Below, piece by piece: positions 1 to 7,350 of a DNA stretch of 8,526 nt. The stretch is from contig LIBO01000030.1 of NCBI GenBank assembly GCA_001438005.1, positions 1-8,526 on the forward strand, written 5' to 3'. The notes under the pieces are model-generated. The model was not told the origin of the DNA and made no database searches. It saw only the letters and a list, made by a program, of their open reading frames with translations. The translations under genes were made by a program, and so were the position numbers. Within the stretch, counting starts at the first letter, position 1. The number at the start of each line of letters is the position of its first letter. The DNA comes from Verrucomicrobia subdivision 6 bacterium BACL9 MAG-120507-bin52 (GTDB lineage: Bacteria > Verrucomicrobiota > Verrucomicrobiia > Methylacidiphilales > Verrucolacustridaceae).

Positions 1-913
1 CGACCAACTCCCTCGCTTTTTGACTAAACCCCTCCAGTTCGCTCCACGATTGGATTCCCAGTTCAGGTAAGACTCCTTCCGGCGGAAGCTCGATCGGTCG
101 TAACGGCCAAGCCCTGGGCACCAATCCCCTCAACTCCTTGAAGTATCCCTCGCCTAATTCCTTCCGCCACCACTCCTCCAGCGGCTTCATCCAAAAGAGC
201 GCCCACCACAACTTCTCCTCCAGATAAGCTTTGAGCGGAGCCTCCCACTTCACCCCATCCTCTTTGGCGCTGCGAATCCTCTCCAACTTCATCCAATCGA
301 ACATTTCAAAGAACCGATATGCGGCTCCTTTTTTGGGCCGATAAGTTTCCGCACTTTGCAGCCGCTCCTTTCCGACTAACCACTCCCACTCTGGCCGGTA
401 ATCCCCCGCCTCCTCCGAAATCACTACCTCTCCCTGCTCACCCAAAATCTCCTCGCCAATCGACCTCATTCCCTTCGCTCCCCCCAGAATCGAATGACCC
501 AACTTCGAATACTCCTCCTGCAACCACGCCGTCAACCCAACCCCTCCAGGCACAGCGTCAATCTCCGTCAAAGCCCAACCGCTTTCCGTTCGGATCAGGT
601 CCGGTCGAATCACCCGCGGGAGAGCTGCTTTCGCCGCCCGGCCCGCCCGAATCACCTCGTCTGGCTTACCGAGATCCAACCATTCCGCTACCCACCTTGG
701 CTGATTGCCCAAGGCGCTCTCACGATAAAGCTTGTCCGCCGCCCGCTGAAAGACGGCCAGTTTTTTTCCCAACCCCTCCAACCAGCGCACCTCCTCGGTT
801 TCCATCATCCAGGGCTGATCCGACCACCTCCAACTCTTCCCTCGAAACAAACCACCTGAGGGCATCGATTGCTGGAGCTGCTCCACCACAGCTTGCCCCC
901 GCACCTCTTTCAC
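1..913 (-). CDS. Putative circularly permuted ATP-grasp-like protein (3' end outside window)
   Basis: An uninterrupted frame of 304 codons runs from a GTG at 913-911 off the left edge, so the C-terminus is missing. The GTG overlaps the pdxA stop in a GTGA, the same junction used between surA and pdxA, which is why I chose this start; an ATG at codon 17 is an alternative. The protein is rich in Trp and Glu with no signal peptide or membrane segment, so it is probably cytoplasmic. Residues 103-130 (RPDLI, then TEIDAVPGG at 116-124) resemble the segment of glutathionylspermidine-synthase-like and other circularly permuted ATP-grasp proteins in which an acidic residue sits before a Pro-Gly/Ser turn. 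Residues 227-271 (PLKAYLEEK, then LVPRAWPL at 264-271) resemble the following 'K...LL' and 'LxPxTW' stretch of those proteins. The substrate is unknown; ligation of a carboxylate to an amine is only the family expectation. That it is a real gene is nearly certain; the family call is moderate. Confidence 0.6.
   Translation of the reverse strand, partial: MKEVRGQAVVEQLQQSMPSGGLFRGKSWRWSDQPWMMETEEVRWLEGLGKKLAVFQRAADKLYRESALGNQPRWVAEWLDLGKPDEVIRAGRAAKAALPRVIRPDLIRTESGWALTEIDAVPGGVGLTAWLQEEYSKLGHSILGGAKGMRSIGEEILGEQGEVVISEEAGDYRPEWEWLVGKERLQSAETYRPKKGAAYRFFEMFDWMKLERIRSAKEDGVKWEAPLKAYLEEKLWWALFWMKPLEEWWRKELGEGYFKELRGLVPRAWPLRPIELPPEGVLPELGIQSWSELEGFSQKARELV
910..913 (-). promoter_or_regulatory. 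GTGA stop-start overlap, pdxA to ATP-grasp-like gene
   Basis: The GTG at 913-911 and the pdxA TGA at 912-910 share two bases, the same geometry as the surA-pdxA junction. The upstream sequence GGTGAAACAGAA has no strong Shine-Dalgarno. This supports both the chosen start and co-translation of the left-edge gene with pdxA. Confidence 0.65.
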
Positions 914-1782
914 TTCTGTTTCACCAACCGCCCCGCCAATTGCACCGCCGCCCGAAAACTATCCGATCGAGCCTTTCCTTTTCCGGCCAAAGCAAAAGCC
1001 GTGCCGTGATCCGGCGAACATCGAACCACCGGCAATCCAGCGGTCACATTCACCGTTTCATCAAAATCCAAAAGCTTTGCCGGAATCAGACCCTGATCGT
1101 GATATAAAGCCACCACTCCATCAAACTCACCTTGCCAAGCCCTCCGAAAGACCGCATCCGGACTCTCCGGACCAAAAAAAGCGAACTTCGTTCTTTTGCG
1201 CAGCTCCTTCACCGCTGGCTCCACGATTTTTTTCTCATCCCCACCGAATTTTCCCCCCTCTCCCGCATGGGGATTCAACCCACACACCGCGATTCTTGGC
1301 CTGCGTACCCCTAGCCTCTGTAAGGTCTCCGCCAGATGCCTCCCCGCCCTCACAATCTGTTTTGACCGAAGACCTAAAACCGCTTTTTTCAGCGAAAGAT
1401 GGGTCGTTGCCAAAGCGACCCGGAGCCTCGGCCCAATCATCATCATGGTCACATCGTCTGCCTTCACCCTAAAAGCCTTCGCATAAAACTCTGTCTGCCC
1501 TGGAAAATGAAATCCCACCTTCCCCATCCACTCCTTGGAAATAGGACCATTCACCACGGCTTGAATTTCGCCCGATCGCAAAAGCCTGACACTCTCATCC
1601 AGCGCCGCCCGCGCCAGCCGCGCCCCACTCAAACTGGGTTTACCCGGCCGCTTCGTCTGGTGGCCAACCGCCCGCAAGAAAAATGGCCCCCTGAAAGTTC
1701 GCATAATTTTTTCCGCCAGTTCTGGCCCCACGCCCGCTGGATCTCCCCAGGTGATCCCCACCACAATGTTCTGCTTCCTCAC
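910..1782 (-). CDS. pdxA: 4-hydroxythreonine-4-phosphate dehydrogenase PdxA
   Basis: PdxA oxidises 4-phosphohydroxy-L-threonine with NAD; the product decarboxylates and is condensed by PdxJ into pyridoxine 5'-phosphate in the DXP-dependent vitamin B6 pathway of the cytoplasm. The 290-residue product has GDPAGVGPE at 13-21, NGPISKE at 78-84, and the three metal-binding histidines in family context: TTHL (H128), NPHAGEGG (H172) and YHDQG (H228). The SPDHGTA stretch at 256-262 is also conserved. It is about 40 residues shorter than the E. coli enzyme (329), the loss lying between the N-terminal motif and residue 60. The usual PGHTE reads PGQTE, with Gln96 at the position of E. coli His136. The start is a GTG at 1782-1780 that overlaps the surA stop in a GTGA, so translation is probably coupled. 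The surA-pdxA neighbourhood is shared with E. coli, but rsmA does not follow here. Confidence 0.95.
   Translation of the reverse strand: MRKQNIVVGITWGDPAGVGPELAEKIMRTFRGPFFLRAVGHQTKRPGKPSLSGARLARAALDESVRLLRSGEIQAVVNGPISKEWMGKVGFHFPGQTEFYAKAFRVKADDVTMMMIGPRLRVALATTHLSLKKAVLGLRSKQIVRAGRHLAETLQRLGVRRPRIAVCGLNPHAGEGGKFGGDEKKIVEPAVKELRKRTKFAFFGPESPDAVFRRAWQGEFDGVVALYHDQGLIPAKLLDFDETVNVTAGLPVVRCSPDHGTAFALAGKGKARSDSFRAAVQLAGRLVKQK
1779..1782 (-). promoter_or_regulatory. GTGA stop-start overlap, surA to pdxA
   Basis: The pdxA GTG (1782-1780) and the surA TGA (1781-1779) share two bases. Only a weak AGG lies before the GTG, so re-initiation by ribosomes finishing surA is the likely mode of translation. 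No ATG is available nearby in the pdxA frame before the conserved GDPAGVGPE motif. Confidence 0.75.
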
Positions 1783-2783
1783 AAAAACCTATCGATGTAG
1801 GCATCCCTCTTCAGGCGATCAATCCACTCCCTTTGCACCTTTTCACTTTCGGCCGCAACCAAGGTGCTCTCAATCGCTTCTCGAATACTGGTCAGCGGGG
1901 TCACCGTGGCTTTCCGAACCTCCTCCACCATCAGAATATAATACGCCGAGGCACCCTGAGCGTTGAGCAGGGTCATCAACCCGCTCGCTTGCCCTGGCCG
2001 CAACTGAAACGCCACCTCCGCTAGCTCGCGTTTTAAACCATCCCTCTCCACCCAGCCGCCATTTTCCTGAAACAGACCTCCTCCCGCCCGATTATAATCC
2101 GAATACTTCTTGGCCAACTGCGCAAAATCCACTCCCGCCTCCACTTGGGCTAGCACCTCCTTGGCCACCGCCTCAACTTCCGCCCCACTCTCTGGAGCCA
2201 AATAGATCATGCGTAGCTTCACCCGATCGGGTTGGAGAAAATCTCGCACATGTAGCTGATAATACTCCTCAATCATATGGGGCGAGATCGTGATAAACCT
2301 CTTGGCATTAATTTGGCGCATCTGCTGGACGATAAAGGTGTCCCGAATATTCTTTTTCCAATCCGCCATGGTCATTCCCCGATCCTCCAGCGTTTTCACC
2401 AAAGCTTGACGATCTCCCCCGAATTGATCCCGCACCCGCGACCTCTCCTCCCGATCAAAGTAGTAGTCGGGAAAGTTGTACCCTTTCTTTTTATAATCCT
2501 GAATGATCAATCTCGTTTCAATCAGAGAGTCTAAAACCGTTTTTCTTCGACTCCTGATTCTTTTCTTTCGCTCATCGTCCGTAATCTTGCCCGCTAACTG
2601 CTGCGCTCGAAGGTCATCCTCTTCCATTTGTGTCTGCGCCAATACCTCCCGAAAGGTGATCGCCTCACTATTGACCACCGCCGCTACCCCATTATTGACG
2701 CTATTCTGGGCCCAACCCAGCCCCGCCGTTAGCCAGCAAAGAGGAATGAGAGCGATTCGTGGGATGAGATTTAGCGCAGCCAT
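1779..2783 (-). CDS. surA: SurA-type parvulin chaperone / peptidyl-prolyl isomerase (periplasmic)
   Basis: The 334-residue product looks like a periplasmic SurA/PrsA-type folding factor for exported and outer-membrane proteins. Residues 1-25 form a signal peptide: a short n-region, a hydrophobic core (LIPRIALIPLCWLTAGL) and a likely cleavage after GWA. A SurA N-terminal chaperone region follows, with AAVVNSEAIT at 34-43 and a long charged helical stretch to about 180. A single parvulin domain spans about 185-290, with FAQLAKKYSD at 220-229, GGWVERD at 242-248 and ELAEVAFQLRPGQ at 253-265. E. coli SurA has two parvulin domains and 428 residues, so this is a shorter one-domain form. The parvulin motifs RHILV and YHII read RMIYL (M192) and YYIL (Y282), so isomerase activity is doubtful. 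The ATG at 2783 lies within the last codons of mfd (13-base overlap) and the stop overlaps the pdxA GTG. The symbol rests on architecture and the pdxA neighbour; a general PpiC-type name is possible. Confidence 0.85.
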   Translation of the reverse strand: MAALNLIPRIALIPLCWLTAGLGWAQNSVNNGVAAVVNSEAITFREVLAQTQMEEDDLRAQQLAGKITDDERKKRIRSRRKTVLDSLIETRLIIQDYKKKGYNFPDYYFDREERSRVRDQFGGDRQALVKTLEDRGMTMADWKKNIRDTFIVQQMRQINAKRFITISPHMIEEYYQLHVRDFLQPDRVKLRMIYLAPESGAEVEAVAKEVLAQVEAGVDFAQLAKKYSDYNRAGGGLFQENGGWVERDGLKRELAEVAFQLRPGQASGLMTLLNAQGASAYYILMVEEVRKATVTPLTSIREAIESTLVAAESEKVQREWIDRLKRDAYIDRFL

Positions 2784-5700
2784 GCTTCGAGTTGGCCAAG
2801 CTTATCGGGTGCGGTTTGACCGGTCAAACGAGGCAGTTTCGACCCCACCATCTCTAACTCCAAACCCTTCCATGCCCGGATCTTCTCCCCCTCTATCTCC
2901 AACCTCGTTACCCCGCCCAACCCTGCGGCGACACGCACCCGATGGTACGCCAGCAACAGCTCTACCTCGACCCACCAGGGCCCATATCGATCCCTCCACT
3001 GAGTCGCAATTCGCCCCAACTCCTTGAAGCTTCCCGCCTCCGACACGACCCGATAGGCCTCGATCCTCTCCCGAACCTCAGGAATATATTCGGCAGGCAG
3101 AAAGGCCCCTGCTCTCCCCTCCGCCACCTCGGCCGCTCGTAAGGTCAGAAAATCCAACCGCAAATTCACGTTGGGCGGCAGTCGCCACTCCCCTTTTTTC
3201 ATCCTCGCGACCGCGGATCGTAGAAGGCGACAATACAACTCAAATCCAATCACCGCCACGTGACCGCTCTGCTCCGTCCCGAGAAGGTTCCCCGCCCCTC
3301 GGATCTCCAAATCTCTCATCGCAATTCGGTACCCAGCCCCCAACCCCCCATGCAGCCGCAAAGCCTCCACCCGCTCTCCCGCCTCCCCTTTTCGACGCTC
3401 CCGCGGAACGAGGAGCAGGGCATACGCCCGGTGCAGAGCCCGCCCCACCCGCCCTCGTAACTGGTAAAGGTCCGCTAACCCAAAGCGATCCGCCCGGTCT
3501 AGAATGATCGTATTCGCATTGGGAATATCCAACCCACTCTCAATGATGGTCGTGCAAAGCAGAACATCCGCTTTCCCCCGAACAAACTTGCCCATCGCAT
3601 CTTCCAATTCCGACTCCCCCATCTGACCGTGCGCAATCGCGACCCGAATTCCCGGGAAGAGCAGCCTTAACTTGGCGGCTAGGCTCGGCAACGCCGCAAT
3701 CCTATTATGTAAATAGTAGACCTGCCCGCCGCGATCCACCTCCCTCTTGATCCAATCTCGAATCAGCCGCTCATCATACTCCGCAACCACCGTTTCAATC
3801 GGGTGCCTTCCGGGCGGAGGAGTCTCAATCTGGCTTAGATCCCTTGCCCCCAGCATCGCAAGATAGAGCGTCCGCGGAATGGGCGTCGCCGAAAGAGTCA
3901 ACACATCCACTCGGCGAAAGCGCTCTTTTAGCCTCTCCTTCTGCTTCACCCCAAAACGCTGCTCCTCATCAATCACCACCAGCCCCAACTGATGAAAATG
4001 CACATCGGGCGATAAAAGCCGGTGCGTCCCCACCACCACATCCACCCTGCCATCAGCCACCCCCCTGACCACCTCCCTCTGCTCGCCCACCGTCCGAAAC
4101 CGGCTTAACTCCTCCACCACGATCGGCCAATCGGAGTACCTCTCTCGCAAGTTCCTCGCGTGTTGCTGCGCTAATACGGTGGTCGGCGCCAAAATCACCA
4201 CCTGTTTACCCGCCATCACACTCTTAAAAGCCGCCCGAATCGCCACCTCCGTTTTTCCGTAGCCCACATCGCCGCAAATCAGACGATCCATCGGCCTGGT
4301 TCTCTCCATATCCGTTTTGGTTTCGGTGATGGCCCGCTCCTGATCCCCGGTCGGTACGTAGACAAATTCCGCCTCAAACTTTCCTTGCCACTCATGGTCC
4401 GCCGGAAAGGCCACCCCTGGCAATGCCTCCCGCTCCGCCGCCGTTCGCAGAAGCGTTGCCGCAAACTCCTCCACCGCTTTTTCCGCTTTCGCCCTAGCTT
4501 TTTCCCATCGCCCTCCTCCTAGAGTATCCAGTGTGGGTCGCTTCTTCCCCACTCCCACATACCGCGAGACCAGTACGACTCCTCCACCGGCACATAAAGT
4601 CGGCCACCATTGGCGTATTGTAGCAGCAGACACTGCCCCAATCCGCCTGGTTTATCCCCTAACCCCTCGTAGATCGCCACCCCATGCTGCAAATGCACCG
4701 CATAATCACCCAGTTTCAGCTCCCCGGAGTCGAACACGGGCCGCTTCCACTTCTCCCCCGCAAGGTTTTTTCCTCTCCGATACCCCCGCCCGGTTTCCGT
4801 CCGCCCCAAAATCTCAGCTCCGCTTAAAATCACCCACTTCGCCTCCGGCCAAGCGATCCCCTTGCTTAAACCCGATATGACGAACTCAAGTTTGCCCACC
4901 TCCTCCTTGGATAATCCGCACTCCTCCAACCAACTTTTCAATCTGTCCGATTCACCTTCATTGATCCCTGAGAGCACCACCCTCCACCCGCGCGCCAACC
5001 ATGCCTTCACCTCCGCCCCAACCCGACGCCTCCTCGCCTCGGCCAACCCCGCATCGCGCATCGGCTCGCTGGCCAATCCATGCCGGGTAAAAGGATTCTC
5101 CAATCTTTGCCCCTCGCCCTCCGCCATGCAGGTCAATGTTCCCCAGCCATCCCCTAAATATTCCCGAAAGTCACTCCGACAACTCATTTGCCCAGCCTGA
5201 CCCAGAAATATCGTCACCTCTCCCACCTCCCCCACGCCCACCTGCTCATGCAGATCGATCTGTCGAATCGACTCTAATCGATCCCCACCCCACTCCATTC
5301 GTACCGGCACATCCGATTGGGTGGGAAACAGATCGACGATTCCACCCCTCCGCGCCACCTCACCCCGCTCCGTCACCGTGCCCACGCTGCGATATCCCGC
5401 TCGCACTAAATCCTCGACCAACTGAAGCGGATCCAACTCCTCCCCAACCCGAATCTTACAAAGACCTTTTCGTACTGTCTCTGGGTCGGGTTGCTTGGCC
5501 CGCAACACACCCTGCGTCACGATCAATAGTGCCGGCCTCTCTTTCCCGACCAACGTTCCCAACGCTCCCAACCACTCTGCCTCCAAATCAGGATCCGGCC
5601 GAACCCCCTCCCCGCCTCGATGCATTTCCGGTATCAGGAGTGGTTTTTCCCCCCAAGCCTCCAACTCCGCCGCCATCTCCTCCTGCTCGCGCACACTTTC

Positions 5701-5886
5701 CACCACCACCAACCAGCCCCGCCCCCTTCGATAGTGAGCCAAAGCCACTGCCAGCAACACTTGGGCCGATTCGGGCCACTCCCCACATGAATACACCCCT
5801 CCCGCCGCACTTTGGGAAACCAACCGCTCGAAAGCTAGCGTCCCACGCAGTGCCTGAAGCTCCCTCTCTTGCCCAGATGTCTGCAA
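2771..5886 (-). CDS. mfd: Transcription-repair coupling factor Mfd, interrupted by a -1 frameshift
   Basis: Mfd is the ATP-driven translocase that removes RNA polymerase stalled at DNA lesions and recruits UvrA for nucleotide excision repair. The gene is split into two frames: 4519-5886 (N-terminal 455 codons) and a frame ending at 2771. A -1 shift after the TAC at 4575-4573 joins them into a 1038-residue protein with family-consistent sequence. In that numbering, a UvrB-like module covers about 1-380 (RGGIVDLFP at 180-188), the RNA-polymerase interaction domain starts near 390 (GDYAVHLQHG at 393-402), and the motor has Walker A GDVGYGKTE at 539-547, DEEQ at 640-643, SATPIPRT at 666-673, QLRGRVGR at 809-816 and GAGNLLGTEQSG at 864-875. 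A C-terminal D7-like domain follows. E. coli Mfd has 1148 residues; most of the shortfall is in the N-terminal module. The start is a TTG at 5886, the first usable codon after an in-frame TAA at 5904-5902, with no clear Shine-Dalgarno, so it is uncertain. Identity is certain; whether the gene is intact is not. Confidence 0.95.
4571..4578 (-). other. Frameshift site in mfd
   Basis: The coding strand reads TCG TAC TGG in the upstream frame, which continues for 17 non-family codons to a TAG at 4521-4519. Re-reading the C of TAC gives TAC-CTG-GTC-TCG, i.e. VEESY-LVSRYVGVG. This matches the conserved 'YVPV....L.SRY.G' segment of Mfd (E. coli YVPVSSLHLISRYAGG) with no gap. A single missing C or T before TGG is therefore the simplest explanation. 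There is no X-XXY-YYZ slippery heptamer at this spot. Confidence 0.9.
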
Positions 5887-5950
5887 AATTCGAATGCCAA
5901 ATTAGCACAAAAAAGATACCTGCCCCACCGAATCTACCCCAAGAATTTTT
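5887..5950 (-). other. mdh-mfd intergenic gap (64 bases), only non-coding stretch in the window
   Basis: This is the only place between genes where an internal promoter or terminator could sit. On the coding strand it starts with an A-run directly after the mdh TAA, has a G-rich middle (GGTGGGGCAGG at 5928-5918), a T-run at 5914-5909 and the palindrome ATTCGAAT at 5895-5888. There is no compact GC-rich hairpin followed by a T-run, so I do not call a terminator. A weak promoter-like pair, TTGGGG (5942-5937) and TATCTT (5918-5913) 18 bases apart, matches consensus in only 3 and 4 of 6 positions. No good ribosome binding site precedes the TTG at 5886. Confidence 0.6.
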
Positions 5951-6940
5951 TTACCAACCCAACGCCGTCGAGGCCGCCGCCCTCTCCTCCTCCAACTCCG
6001 CCACCGTCGCCGCAACCTTCTTTTTGCCAAACTCATCCAAATGTACCCCTTGGACAATCTTCCACTTCCCTTTGCCCAAGGCCTCAATCGGAAAAGAGCA
6101 CAGCAAACCCTTCGGCACTCCATAACTTCCATCTGAGGAAACGGCCACGCTGGTCCAGTCGCCCGGCCGTGTTCCCATATGCAGAGTTCGCACCGTATCC
6201 ACCGCCGCGTGCGCCGCACTCGCGGCGCTCGATAACCCCCGCGCTTTTAACACCTCCGCCCCTCTCTGCTGGACAGAGATCAGAAAATCCCCCTCCAACC
6301 AGCTCCGATCCGGTATTACCTCGGTAGCCACCTTTCCTCCAATTCGCGCATTGGTAAAATCAGGATACATCGTGGTGGAGTGATTTCCCCAAATGGCCAA
6401 CCGATCCACCTCCCGCACGGAAACCCCCGCTTTCTCCGCCAGTCTCGCCTTGGCCCGATTCTCATCCAACCGCGTCATGGCAAACCAGCGATCCGCCGGT
6501 AGTCCCTTGCCCGACTGTTGCGCAATCCAGGCATTCGTATTACAGGGATTGCCCACCACTAAAACTCTCGCATCAGAGGCCGCCACTTCGGCCAAATCCT
6601 TGCCCTGCTGGACAAAGATCTTTCCATTCAGCCCCAACAGCTCTGCCCTCTCCATCCCTGGCTTGCGCGGAATGCTCCCCACACAGAGGGTCCAGTTCGC
6701 CCCTTCAAAAGCACGTTTTGGATCGGTCGTGGCCACAATCTCCTCCACCAAAGGACAGGCCCCATCCCGCAGCTCCATCACCACCCCCTGCAAAGCTTTC
6801 TCGGCCGGAGGAACCTCCAACAGCTGTAGCCGAACTCTCTGGTCAGGTCCGAAAAGGCCACCCGAAGCAATCCGAAAGACCAGCCCATAGCCGATTTGGC
6901 CCGCTGCCCCAGTGACCGCCACTCGAATGGCCTCACTCAT
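5951..6940 (-). CDS. mdh: Malate dehydrogenase
   Basis: The enzyme interconverts malate and oxaloacetate with NAD in the TCA cycle, in the cytoplasm. The 329-residue product is of the Thermus/cytosolic MDH type. It has the Rossmann loop GAAGQIGY at 11-18, and LLEVP at 40-44, whose acidic E42 at the end of the second strand indicates NAD rather than NADP. The mobile substrate loop PRKPGMER is at 91-98 (R92 and R98 are expected to contact substrate), VGNPCNTNA at 129-137, TRLDENRA at 156-163 (D159 and R162), and the catalytic His187 in WGNHS. The loop entry reads GSIPRK where the family usually has GAxPRK, a mild change. The ATG at 6940 shares an ATGA with the stop of the preceding ftsB-like gene; a GGAGG lies upstream but at a long spacing of about 13 bases, so coupled translation is likely. 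Length and motifs are complete, with no sign of damage. Confidence 0.96.
   Translation of the reverse strand: MSEAIRVAVTGAAGQIGYGLVFRIASGGLFGPDQRVRLQLLEVPPAEKALQGVVMELRDGACPLVEEIVATTDPKRAFEGANWTLCVGSIPRKPGMERAELLGLNGKIFVQQGKDLAEVAASDARVLVVGNPCNTNAWIAQQSGKGLPADRWFAMTRLDENRAKARLAEKAGVSVREVDRLAIWGNHSTTMYPDFTNARIGGKVATEVIPDRSWLEGDFLISVQQRGAEVLKARGLSSAASAAHAAVDTVRTLHMGTRPGDWTSVAVSSDGSYGVPKGLLCSFPIEALGKGKWKIVQGVHLDEFGKKKVAATVAELEEERAAASTALGW
6937..6940 (-). promoter_or_regulatory. ATGA stop-start overlap, ftsB-like to mdh
   Basis: The mdh ATG (6940-6938) and the TGA of the preceding gene (6939-6937) share two bases. Such an overlap usually means that terminating ribosomes restart on the next gene. 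The nearest Shine-Dalgarno-like GGAGG is too far upstream to be optimal, which makes coupling more likely. Confidence 0.75.
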
Positions 6941-7350
6941 GGTTTTCTCATCGCCTCCGAACTACGCCCCTGCTTTTTACCCTCCCCCGGCCCAATCGCA
7001 TTCGTTGGATAGGGTTGAAATTTAAAAATCACCTCCCCCGGCTTGGCGACTCCCAAGGTGTCGCGCGAGATCCTCTCCACGGTATAGGGATCATCTTTCA
7101 GGCGGGTCGATTCATCCTGAAGATCTGCCAGCTCCTGCTTTTTTTCTTCAAGTTCGCGCTGCATTTTTGCCGCCGACAGTTTGATCGTTTCCCCTTTTTT
7201 CCAAGCTGGATAAAAAAGCGCCAAAACAATCGCCACAAAAAGCAGTCCCACCATGGCATAAGCCCAAGGCTGGAGAACGCGCCAATAGTGTCCCTGGGCA
7301 CGTGCCTGCCCTACCCCACGAGGATCAAACAGTCTTGAGTTGCCCGCCAT
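6937..7350 (-). CDS. FtsB/DivIC-type septum formation initiator protein
   Basis: The product is a small bitopic membrane protein of the FtsB/DivIC family, which forms the FtsQ-FtsL-FtsB type divisome subcomplex linking early and late division proteins. With an ATG at 7350 it has 137 residues: a basic cytoplasmic tail (1-28), one membrane segment (about 29-48, WAYAMVGLLFVAIVLALFY), a coiled coil rich in Lys, Glu and Leu (about 58-86), and the DivIC motif from DPYTVERI at 87-94 through LGVAKPGEVIF at 99-109. A Pro/Gly-rich polar tail follows. I prefer the ATG at 7350 because AAGG lies six bases before it; a TTG at 7368 with AGGAGG only three bases away would add six residues. It overlaps the end of eno by 26 bases. 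eno-ftsB adjacency is common in bacteria and supports the call. Confidence 0.88.
   Translation of the reverse strand: MAGNSRLFDPRGVGQARAQGHYWRVLQPWAYAMVGLLFVAIVLALFYPAWKKGETIKLSAAKMQRELEEKKQELADLQDESTRLKDDPYTVERISRDTLGVAKPGEVIFKFQPYPTNAIGPGEGKKQGRSSEAMRKP

Noticed and set aside
63..296. Minus-strand 77-codon frame
   Set aside because: It is in a different frame from the long coding sequence that covers this region, and its Gly/Val/Glu-rich translation has no recognisable features.
319..1107. Plus-strand open frame of 262 codons
   Set aside because: It is Pro/Ser-rich and low in complexity, and is antisense to the ATP-grasp-like gene and the end of pdxA, which have convincing protein sequence.
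4571..4580. Programmed -1 ribosomal frameshifting in mfd
   Set aside because: The local sequence AGTCGTACTG has no X-XXY-YYZ heptamer, and I know of no Mfd that uses recoding; a missing base explains it more simply.
5885..5949. Inverted repeat AAAATTC (5949-5943) / GAATTTT (5891-5885) around the mfd start
   Set aside because: The arms are seven AT-rich base pairs with a loop of about 51 bases, easily expected by chance and too weak for a terminator or regulatory hairpin.
5136..6125. Plus-strand open frame of 329 codons opposite mdh and mfd
   Set aside because: Its translation is dominated by Pro, Ser and Thr with no domain, as expected from the antisense of a purine-rich gene, and it lies across two well-recognised genes.
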